From: Chitinophagaceae bacterium
Lineage (GTDB): Bacteria > Bacteroidota > Bacteroidia > Chitinophagales > Chitinophagaceae
Assembly (NCBI GenBank): GCA_013205585.1
Contig: JABMML010000014.1
Span: 1 to 5,164, forward strand
Length of the DNA: 5,164 nucleotides
Direction of reading: 5' to 3'
Positions 1-4,396 of the stretch are shown here, piece after piece. The translations under genes and the position numbers were made by a program. The notes below the pieces were generated by a model. That model was not told the DNA's origin. It worked only from the letters and a program-made list of their open reading frames with translations, and did no database searches. Numbering within the stretch: the first letter of the stretch is position 1; the number at the start of each line of letters is the position of its first letter.

Positions 1-162
1 ACAACCGCCCTGCAATACTTAAGAAGAGCCGATTTACATTTACCAGGGGGCAAAGGTTGGCATACCATTCAATATAAAAATACCCGATTAGGTTGGGCAA
101 AATTACTTCCCAATAGATCCAATAATTACTACCCAAATGAATGGAGAATATTTAATTACTAG
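1..162 (+). CDS. RsmF-like rRNA (cytosine-C5) methyltransferase, C-terminal end only (5' partial)
   Basis: Frame 1 is open from the left edge to a TAG stop at 160-162 and gives the last 53 residues of a protein. The fragment starts TTALQYLRRADL and continues with GKGWHTIQYKNTRLGWAKLLPNR, then NNYYPNEWRIFNY. The pattern GW..(I/V)xYxxxxLGWxKxxxNRxxNYYPxEWRI is what I recognise as the PUA-like RNA-binding domain at the C-terminus of RsmF / NOL1-NOP2-Sun family m5C methyltransferases. These use S-adenosylmethionine to methylate rRNA cytosines in the cytoplasm. The catalytic Rossmann domain with its two cysteines lies outside the window, so enzyme activity and the exact target base cannot be judged. 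Identification rests on one short conserved domain. A different PUA-carrying RNA-modifying protein is the main alternative. Confidence 0.72.
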   Translation, partial: TTALQYLRRADLHLPGGKGWHTIQYKNTRLGWAKLLPNRSNNYYPNEWRIFNY

Positions 163-191
163 TAATTATATATTAAATAAATATATAATTA
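163..191. repeat. Perfect 12-bp A/T-only inverted repeat just after the rsmF-like stop
   Basis: Arms TAATTATATATT (163-174) and AATATATAATTA (180-191) are exact reverse complements around a 5-nt loop (AAATA). The first arm begins directly after the TAG stop at 160-162. In RNA this would form a 3'-end hairpin, but every pair is A-U or U-A and no U-run follows, so it is a poor textbook terminator. It may act as a weak terminator or 3' stabiliser, or be an A/T-rich coincidence. Confidence 0.45.
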
Positions 192-225
192 ACATATTTA
201 ATACATACTTTGTAATTCATTTTTG

Positions 226-233
226 TACCTTCG
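226..233 (+). promoter_or_regulatory. Bacteroidota-type -7 promoter element for the barrel-protein operon
   Basis: TACCTTCG matches the Bacteroidota -7 consensus TAnnTTTG at 5 of 6 defined positions. It ends 4 nt before the ATG at 238, so transcription would start at or within a few bases of the start codon and the mRNA would be leaderless or nearly so. A TTTG sits at 209-212, but its 13-nt spacing is shorter than the roughly 19 nt expected for a -33 element, so the upstream half is not convincing. The element also argues against a TTG start at 223, which would put the promoter inside the gene. Confidence 0.55.
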
Positions 234-237
234 CCAG

Positions 238-867
238 ATGCTTAAGAGATTGATTTTATTGGTTTTTGTAGTCATTGGCCTATCAGGCCAATTGTCTTCT
301 TATGCCGCCAAGGGTAAGCAGACCAAAAAGCAATCCGTAAAAACAACTGCTCAGCAAAAGAAAAAGGCCACTGTTCAATCAAAAAAGAAGGGTAAAAAAA
401 TCATTTCAAAGAAAGGTAAAAAGTATCGTGTTAAACGCAGTGCTTTTGTACCGCTAAAAAATCCGGCACCACTTAAGTTAATTGCAGACAATAAAGAAAA
501 AATGAGGTTGTCAGATAGTTTGCTTAAATCTACTATACTTGTAAATAATACAGAATTAGAAGAAGGCTATTTTGCTGGTTTATTTTCCAACCAAAAAAAA
601 TCGGCAAGTTTTCAAACTCTAGAAGGTACGGCTGCTGTTTTTAAAAGTGTAAGTGGATGGGAGGATAAAAAGTTTTATATTTTAACCAATCAGTTACCTA
701 TTGGAACCATTGTTAGAATTACCACATCCGATTTAAAAAGTATTTGTGCTAAAGTTATTAATGCCTTACCTGAAGTTGGCAATTCAATTCAATATCGTTT
801 AAGTGATGCTGCTGCAGCTATCTTAGGCATTACAAATAAGACTTTTCAGATCTCAGTTACTTATTAA
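238..867 (+). CDS. Secreted Lys-rich protein with degenerate RlpA-like double-psi beta-barrel domain
   Basis: This is a 209-residue protein from the ATG at 238. The frame is open back to a TTG at 223, but the hydrophobic signal peptide starts at the ATG (MLKRLILLVFVVIG). A likely signal peptidase I site follows S21-Y22-A23. Residues 24-67 are a basic linker with 18 Lys in 44 residues. Residues about 125-209 resemble the RlpA double-psi beta-barrel: LEGTAAVF, then LPIGTIVRIT, then a C-terminal RLSDAAAAILGI segment and a final beta-strand. In RlpA the third block is NDRGP with the catalytic Asp. Here the matching stretch reads INALPEV (174-180), so that Asp is absent and lytic transglycosylase activity is unlikely. 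A peptidoglycan-binding or structural periplasmic role is my inference, with the basic linker suited to an anionic partner. It is followed 20 nt later by the rhodanese-thioredoxin lipoprotein, probably co-transcribed. No gene symbol is justified. Confidence 0.75.
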   Translation: MLKRLILLVFVVIGLSGQLSSYAAKGKQTKKQSVKTTAQQKKKATVQSKKKGKKIISKKGKKYRVKRSAFVPLKNPAPLKLIADNKEKMRLSDSLLKSTILVNNTELEEGYFAGLFSNQKKSASFQTLEGTAAVFKSVSGWEDKKFYILTNQLPIGTIVRITTSDLKSICAKVINALPEVGNSIQYRLSDAAAAILGITNKTFQISVTY

Positions 868-887
868 TTTTTTTTAAACTATTTTTT

Positions 888-1592
888 ATGAAATATAAAT
901 TTTGTACTTGCCTATTGTTTATGGTAAGTTTTTTGATGAGTTGTGCGCAAACAAGCACAAGTTCATCTCGTCTTTTAAATGCTGCTGCTTACAAAGAAGC
1001 TATTAATGCTAAAAATATTCAAGTTTTAGATGTAAGAACCGCTGCAGAATTTAACGCAGGACATATACAAAATGCTTTACAGGCTAATTGGTTAGATCAA
1101 AAAGAATTTGCAGATAGAACCCAACACTTAGATAAAAATTTACCAGTATATGTGTATTGTCAGGTAGGTGCAAGAAGTGCTTCTGCACAAGGTGCATTAG
1201 AAGCGAAAGGTTATAAAGTGGTTAACTTAGAAGGAGGTATGAGCAGCTGGAAAATGAATGGATTTCCTGTAGAAGGCACAGTGAACAAAGCCCAAATGAG
1301 CGTTGAGCATTTGAATACAACCATCAGTTCTAATGAAATGTTACTACTTGAAGTTGGAGGCGATTGGTGTCCACCTTGTAGAAAAATGCTCCCAGTACTA
1401 GAGGCATTAAAACAAAAGCCTGCTGCCCCTTTTTATTTTTTAAAAGTAGATGGAGCTAATGATATAGATGTAATGAAATCTCTGAATGCGGAAGGTTTAC
1501 CTACTTTTATTTTATTTAAAAATGGTAAAGAAACATGGAGACACGAAGGACTGGTAACGGTGGAAGAATTTAATGCTGCTTTAACTAAATAA
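888..1592 (+). CDS. Rhodanese-thioredoxin fusion lipoprotein
   Basis: This 234-residue envelope protein combines two sulfur/thiol domains. A short signal peptide ends in a lipobox, L16-M17-S18-C19, so Cys19 would be lipidated by signal peptidase II processing. A Ser/Thr-rich tether (21-27) follows. Residues about 29-128 form a rhodanese domain: VLDVRTAAEF (46-55), GHI (58-60), and the active-site loop CQVGARS with Cys91 and Arg96 (the CX4R spacing of single-domain rhodaneses). Residues about 135-234 form a thioredoxin fold: WCPPC (Cys161, Cys164), the KVDG strand, and the cis-Pro loop GLPTF with Pro205. Both catalytic centres are intact. Family knowledge says rhodaneses carry a persulfide on Cys and thioredoxin-like proteins exchange disulfides. 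That the thioredoxin domain reduces or reloads the neighbouring rhodanese Cys in the periplasm is inference. CPPC is more typical of periplasmic TlpA/ResA-type reductants than the CGPC of cytoplasmic thioredoxin. The gene lies 20 nt after the barrel protein, with a T-rich leader and no Shine-Dalgarno. Confidence 0.9.
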   Translation: MKYKFCTCLLFMVSFLMSCAQTSTSSSRLLNAAAYKEAINAKNIQVLDVRTAAEFNAGHIQNALQANWLDQKEFADRTQHLDKNLPVYVYCQVGARSASAQGALEAKGYKVVNLEGGMSSWKMNGFPVEGTVNKAQMSVEHLNTTISSNEMLLLEVGGDWCPPCRKMLPVLEALKQKPAAPFYFLKVDGANDIDVMKSLNAEGLPTFILFKNGKETWRHEGLVTVEEFNAALTK

Positions 1593-1597
1593 ATTAT

Positions 1598-1651
1598 ACT
1601 AGCAATATTCCTAGTTTTATATCATTACTAATCTTATACTAATATAGATTA
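1598..1651 (+). terminator. Weak hairpins in the convergent spacer (possible terminators)
   Basis: The 69-bp spacer between two convergent genes holds two small dyads. ACTAG (1598-1602) pairs with CTAGT (1611-1615) over an 8-nt loop and is followed by TTT (1616-1618). TAATCT (1629-1634) pairs with AGATTA (1646-1651). The first has the form of a weak intrinsic terminator for the plus-strand operon. The second is symmetric and could serve either strand. Both are short and A/T-rich, so the placement matters more than the predicted strength. Confidence 0.35.
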
Positions 1652-1661
1652 ATAACAATTT

Positions 1662-2591
1662 TTAAATTGATTTTCTATAGCCTCTTAAAAAATCGGTAAT
1701 AGGCATTCTCTTTTTTCCTTCCCACTGAATATCATCAATGCCAATATAGCCATTGCTGCAAGCTATTTTTGCAAATGTTTTTCCATCGGTAATAAAGGTC
1801 CCTGCTTTTTCCGCAGCAGGTGTATCAATTATATGTGTAGTAAAAAGCTTCACAATTTTTCCCTCTATTTTGGAAATGGCTCCTGGAAAAGGGGCAAGTC
1901 CTCTGATTAAATTATGAATAGTAACAGCAGGGTTCTCCCAATTAATTGCACAGTCAGTTGTAAATATTTTAGGCGCATGTTTTAGTTCAACAGTTATTTC
2001 CAATTGCACTTTCGCTTGAATGGAATTATTATTAAGCCCTTCAATCGTTTTTACTAATAATACAGCACCCACTTCTTTCATCGTGTCGTGCAATTCACCG
2101 GCAGTCATGTTTTCGCTAATATCAATAGGGGCTTGTAATAATATATTACCTGTATCAATGGCATGTTGCAATTGAAAAGTGGTTACCCCGGTTTGTTTTT
2201 CTCCATTAATAATGGCCCAATTAATGGGAGCGGCTCCTCTATATTGAGGAAGTAAAGAGCCATGTACATTTAAAGTACCCATGGGCGGAAAGGACCATAT
2301 AATTTCGGGCAGCATTCTAAAAGCAACCACCACTTGAAGGTCGGGTTGAAGTGTTTTGAGGGCTTCAAAAAATTCGGGAGATTTTAGTTTTTCTGGTTGT
2401 AAAACGGGAATATTATTTTCAATGGCAAATTGTTTGACAGCACTTTCTTGTAGCTGCATTCCTCTACCGCCTGGTTTATCCGGAGCCGTAACAACCGCTA
2501 CCACATTCATTTTAGCTGCTAATAAGGCGCTTAAAGAAGCCACTGCAAAAGCAGGGGTACCCATAAAAATAATCCTCGGTTTTTTGTCCAT
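1662..2591 (-). CDS. fmt: Methionyl-tRNA formyltransferase
   Basis: Fmt transfers a formyl group from 10-formyl-tetrahydrofolate to the Met on initiator tRNA in the cytoplasm, marking it for translation initiation. The 309-residue product is close to the usual length. The N-terminal Rossmann-like formyltransferase domain starts IIFMGTPAF (7-15) and contains VTAPDKPGGRG (34-44). The signature SLLPQYRGAAP is at 112-122. The catalytic triad is visible as Asn108 and His110 (NVH) and Asp146 (AIDTG), at the same numbering I recall for E. coli Fmt. The C-terminal OB-like tRNA-binding domain begins near residue 205, with RGLAPFPGAI at 230-239. The start at 2591 is supported by motif distance and by a promoter directly upstream. 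The usual partner def (peptide deformylase) is not adjacent. Instead the gene is divergent from an FKBP isomerase. Another 10-formyl-THF-dependent formyltransferase is very unlikely given the C-terminal domain. Confidence 0.97.
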   Translation of the reverse strand: MDKKPRIIFMGTPAFAVASLSALLAAKMNVVAVVTAPDKPGGRGMQLQESAVKQFAIENNIPVLQPEKLKSPEFFEALKTLQPDLQVVVAFRMLPEIIWSFPPMGTLNVHGSLLPQYRGAAPINWAIINGEKQTGVTTFQLQHAIDTGNILLQAPIDISENMTAGELHDTMKEVGAVLLVKTIEGLNNNSIQAKVQLEITVELKHAPKIFTTDCAINWENPAVTIHNLIRGLAPFPGAISKIEGKIVKLFTTHIIDTPAAEKAGTFITDGKTFAKIACSNGYIGIDDIQWEGKKRMPITDFLRGYRKSI

Positions 2592-2595
2592 TACG

Positions 2596-2603
2596 CAAAG
2601 TTA
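2596..2603 (-). promoter_or_regulatory. -7 promoter element of fmt, predicting a leaderless transcript
   Basis: On the minus strand these bases read TAACTTTG, an exact match to the Bacteroidota -7 consensus TAnnTTTG. Only CGTA (2595-2592) separates it from the fmt ATG, so transcription should begin at or next to the start codon. No TTTG-like -33 element is seen at the expected distance. That position falls on the -7 element of the opposing FKBP promoter. Confidence 0.7.
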
Positions 2604-2631
2604 GTTTATCTGCCATAATTATGTACTTTTG
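2601..2631 (+). promoter_or_regulatory. Promoter of the FKBP gene (-33 TTAG, -7 TACTTTTG)
   Basis: TACTTTTG at 2624-2631 is an exact TAnnTTTG match. TTAG at 2601-2604, a near match to the -33 TTTG element, lies 19 nt upstream, the usual spacing. Transcription would start near 2636-2640, giving a leader of about 30 nt before the ATG at 2670. The -33 element overlaps the fmt -7 element on the other strand, so RNA polymerase probably cannot occupy both promoters at once. Confidence 0.72.
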
Positions 2632-2637
2632 CCCTTT

Positions 2638-2650
2638 GCACCCTAGGTGC
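2638..2650 (+). promoter_or_regulatory. GC-rich hairpin at the predicted 5' end of the FKBP mRNA
   Basis: GCACC (2638-2642) pairs exactly with GGTGC (2646-2650) across a 3-nt CTA loop. It begins where transcription from the TACTTTTG promoter is expected to start and stands out in an A/T-rich spacer. A 5'-terminal stem of this kind could stabilise the mRNA. As DNA it could also be a small palindromic operator. The remaining leader to the ATG is A-rich with no Shine-Dalgarno. Confidence 0.4.
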
Positions 2651-2669
2651 CTTACTAAAAATAAACAAT

Positions 2670-3122
2670 ATGCAACAAGTAAAAAATGGGGATACCATTC
2701 AAGTGCATTATCACGGTACTTTAACTAGTGGTGAGACATTTGACTCTTCAGAAGGAAGAGCTCCTTTGGAATTCGAAGTGGGTAAAGGAATGGTTATTCC
2801 TGGTTTCGATAGCGGCGTTTTAGGCATGACAGTGGGCGAGAAAAAAACAATCAATATTCCATTTATGGAAGCCTATGGTCCTAAACAACCCGAGATGATT
2901 GTTGAATTTCCTAAAACACAGTTCCCTGCAGATTTAAATCCAACAGTAGGAATGGCTTTAACGATGAATAATGGTCAAGGACAACAGTTTCAAGTAATCG
3001 TGGTAGAAGTGAAAGAAGAAGTGGTGGTTTTAGATGCCAATCATTCTTTAGCTGGCCAAGACTTAACCTTCGCTTTAGAATTGGTGAAAATCGATTCTCC
3101 ATCAACTATTATTATGCCTTAA
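2670..3122 (+). CDS. SlyD-like FKBP-type peptidyl-prolyl cis-trans isomerase
   Basis: This 150-residue cytoplasmic protein should catalyse prolyl cis-trans isomerisation and assist folding. The FKBP half is split in the SlyD manner. Residues 1-72 carry VHYHGTL (12-18), GETFDSS with Asp25 (21-27), VIPGFDSGVLGM (42-53) and GEKKTINIP (56-64). Residues about 73-124 form the insert-in-flap chaperone domain. The FKBP fold resumes with DANHSLAGQDL (122-132) and the final strand FALELVKI (134-141). There is no signal peptide, so it acts in the cytoplasm. The His/Cys-rich metal-binding tail of E. coli SlyD is missing: the protein ends in a short DSPSTIIMP. Nickel delivery is therefore not supported and a general folding role is the better call. 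It is a single-gene unit with its own promoter and a strong terminator. The symbol slyD is withheld because the tail is absent. Confidence 0.93.
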   Translation: MQQVKNGDTIQVHYHGTLTSGETFDSSEGRAPLEFEVGKGMVIPGFDSGVLGMTVGEKKTINIPFMEAYGPKQPEMIVEFPKTQFPADLNPTVGMALTMNNGQGQQFQVIVVEVKEEVVVLDANHSLAGQDLTFALELVKIDSPSTIIMP

Positions 3123-3148
3123 AATAAGGCTTACTTATTTCTATAAAT

Positions 3149-3185
3149 TGTCCCGCGTCTTTAGAAGGTGTCGGGACATTTTTAT
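3149..3185 (+). terminator. Intrinsic terminator of the FKBP gene
   Basis: TGTCCCG (3149-3155) pairs with CGGGACA (3172-3178). Inside, a further six pairs (two of them G-U) close a 3-nt TAG loop, leaving one bulged T at 3171. The stem is followed by TTTTTATT (3179-3186). Its GC-rich stem is exceptional in this A/T-rich region. A second, A/T-only dyad AAATAAG/CTTATTT (3122-3128 and 3134-3140) precedes it, right at the FKBP stop codon. Confidence 0.85.
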
Positions 3186-3190
3186 TATCT

Positions 3191-3298
3191 TTAGTTAGGG
3201 TATTGCACCTCCTAATATTGGTCAAATGGGTGGAAATAATTTAACAAATTGATAGTTATTCACATCCACTTATATTCAAACAAAACGATTTAACTTTA
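3191..3298 (+). promoter_or_regulatory. Upstream region of the proton-channel operon with two candidate promoters
   Basis: Two partial TAnnTTTG matches lie between the FKBP terminator and the start at 3317. TAATATTG (3213-3220) has TTAG (3191-3194) 18 nt upstream. TAACTTTA (3291-3298) sits closer to the gene but without a clear -33 element. Each differs from the consensus at one defined base. The nearer one would give a leader of about 12 nt, the farther one about 90 nt. An interrupted dyad (3230-3239 with 3256-3269) lies between them. I see no gene in this 194-bp spacer. Confidence 0.4.
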
Positions 3299-3316
3299 AT
3301 TTATAAATTAAATGCT

Positions 3317-3967
3317 ATGCTTTTTTTGTTACAAGTTGCTGAAGATAAAATTTCATTATTGAGTTTATTGCAAAAAGGTGGATGGATTATGTATCCATTG
3401 TATTTTCTTTTAGTGATTGCCATATTTGTTTTTATTGAGCGTGTTTTAGCGATTAAAAAAGCAGGCACCATGGATCCTAAATTTATGTTTATTATTAAGG
3501 ACCATATTTTATCTGGAAATATTGATGCTGCAAAAATTATGGCTAAGAATGCAGGCAATCCGGTAGCAAAGATGATTGAAAAAGGCATTATGAGAATAGG
3601 CAAACCTATTGAGTCGGTGGAAAAAAGTATGGAAAATGTAGGGAAGTTAGAAATGTATTCTATGGAGCGTAATTTAAATATTTTGTCTTTGGTAGCAGGT
3701 ATTGCTCCTATGTTTGGTTTCTTAGGTACCATTATTGGTATGGTACAATTATTTTATGGTATTGCTTCTACAGGAGAATATACTTTAAATACTATTGCTG
3801 GCGGTATTTATACTAAAATGATTACTTCAGCAACAGGTTTAATCATTGGACTTATTGCCTATGTGGGGCATAATTATTTATCTACTCAAATAGATAAGAC
3901 GGCGAATAAAATGGAAACAGCTAGCGCCGATTTTTTAGATATTTTACAAGAAACTACTCATTCTTAA
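3317..3967 (+). CDS. MotA/TolQ/ExbB-family proton channel subunit
   Basis: This inner-membrane subunit of an ExbB-ExbD or TolQ-TolR complex uses the proton motive force to drive envelope work. The 216 residues show the standard three-helix plan. TM1 is about 24-43, followed by an ERVLAIKKA exit. A cytoplasmic region spans 44-118. TM2 is about 120-148 with AGIAPMFGFLGTIIGM (127-142), the family signature with Thr138. TM3 is about 163-187 with TSATGLIIG (170-178). A cytoplasmic tail follows (IDKTANKMETASADFLDIL). In E. coli ExbB a Glu (E176) opens the last helix. Here the matching stretch reads GIYTKM, so that Glu is absent. I recall the same sequence style in Bacteroidota homologues. The ATG at 3317 is chosen; another ATG at 3312 is in a different frame that soon stops. 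The partner ExbD/TolR gene starts 3 nt after the stop, so the two are surely co-transcribed. TolQ and ExbB cannot be told apart from this alone. Confidence 0.93.
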   Translation: MLFLLQVAEDKISLLSLLQKGGWIMYPLYFLLVIAIFVFIERVLAIKKAGTMDPKFMFIIKDHILSGNIDAAKIMAKNAGNPVAKMIEKGIMRIGKPIESVEKSMENVGKLEMYSMERNLNILSLVAGIAPMFGFLGTIIGMVQLFYGIASTGEYTLNTIAGGIYTKMITSATGLIIGLIAYVGHNYLSTQIDKTANKMETASADFLDILQETTHS

Positions 3968-3970
3968 TCT

Positions 3971-4369
3971 ATGAATTTAAGAAAGCGATTAAGAAATTCT
4001 CCAGAAGTGCATACAGGCGCCTTGAATGATATATTATTTATATTATTATTATTCTTTTTGATAGTATCTACACTTGCCAATCCCAATGTCATTAAGGTTT
4101 CTAATCCAAAGGCCTCTAGTGATACCAGGGCTAAACAAACAGTAGTGGTAACTATTGACAAAGAACAAAAATTGTTCATTGGTTCTAAGGCTGTTACTAT
4201 TGAGGCCCTGCCTAATGAGTTAAAATTATTTTTAGCAAAAGAAACGGAGAAGCCTTCAGTGGTCATAAACGGCGATAGTGTTGCTAATTTAGGGGTAACT
4301 ATTCAAGTAATGCAAATTATTAAGTCCTTAGGCGCTACGCCCGTTGTAGCGGTGAATCCAGTATATTAA
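3971..4369 (+). CDS. ExbD/TolR-family biopolymer transport protein
   Basis: This is the second subunit of the proton-driven complex, with one membrane helix inside the ExbB/TolQ pentamer and a periplasmic domain. In 132 residues it has a short basic cytoplasmic N-terminus (MNLRKRLR), then one helix at about 19-35 with NDILFILLLFF. Asp20 is the expected conserved proton-carrying Asp of the family (normally in a D-V/I-x-F-L-L-L-I-F-F context). A periplasmic domain of about 97 residues follows, with VVVTIDKEQKLFIGSKAV and a closing alpha/beta segment ending in VVAVNPVY. Length and layout are ordinary for ExbD/TolR. It lies 3 nt after the ExbB/TolQ stop, which suggests translational coupling. No TonB or TolA gene follows: the next gene is convergent prmC, so the energised partner must be encoded elsewhere. 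Confidence 0.92.
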   Translation: MNLRKRLRNSPEVHTGALNDILFILLLFFLIVSTLANPNVIKVSNPKASSDTRAKQTVVVTIDKEQKLFIGSKAVTIEALPNELKLFLAKETEKPSVVINGDSVANLGVTIQVMQIIKSLGATPVVAVNPVY

Positions 4370-4376
4370 TTTATTT

Positions 4377-4396
4377 GGTAAGTTTCTACTTATTTT
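4377..4396 (+). terminator. Small hairpin ending the proton-channel operon
   Basis: TAAGT (4379-4383) pairs with ACTTA (4388-4392) over a TTCT loop and leads into TTTT (4393-4396). Two G-U pairs could extend the stem outward. It sits 9 nt after the ExbD/TolR stop and overlaps the stop codon of convergent prmC. The stem is weak, but the order stem then T-run suits a plus-strand terminator. Confidence 0.4.

Noticed and set aside
223..237. TTG at 223 as the start of the barrel-protein gene
   Set aside because: The five added residues (MYLRQ when TTG is read as Met) come from the promoter element itself, and the signal peptide begins properly at the ATG at 238.
2356..2604. 82-codon open frame on the plus strand antisense to fmt
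   Set aside because: It lies almost wholly opposite the conserved N-terminal half of fmt, has no recognisable domain and no promoter of its own.
2911..3105. 64-codon open frame on the minus strand inside the FKBP gene
   Set aside because: It is fully covered by a well-conserved gene on the other strand and its translation resembles nothing known.
3122..3140. AAATAAG/CTTATTT hairpin as the main FKBP terminator
   Set aside because: The stem is almost wholly A/T and overlaps the stop codon. The GC-rich stem with a T-tract at 3149-3185 is far more convincing.
3301..3732. 143-codon open frame on the minus strand opposite the ExbB/TolQ gene
   Set aside because: Its hydrophobic-looking translation is the antisense of membrane-helix codons. 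The plus strand holds the clear family signatures.
3964..4266. 100-codon open frame on the minus strand opposite the ExbD/TolR gene
   Set aside because: It is a shadow of a conserved gene, with low-complexity Asn runs and no supporting signals.
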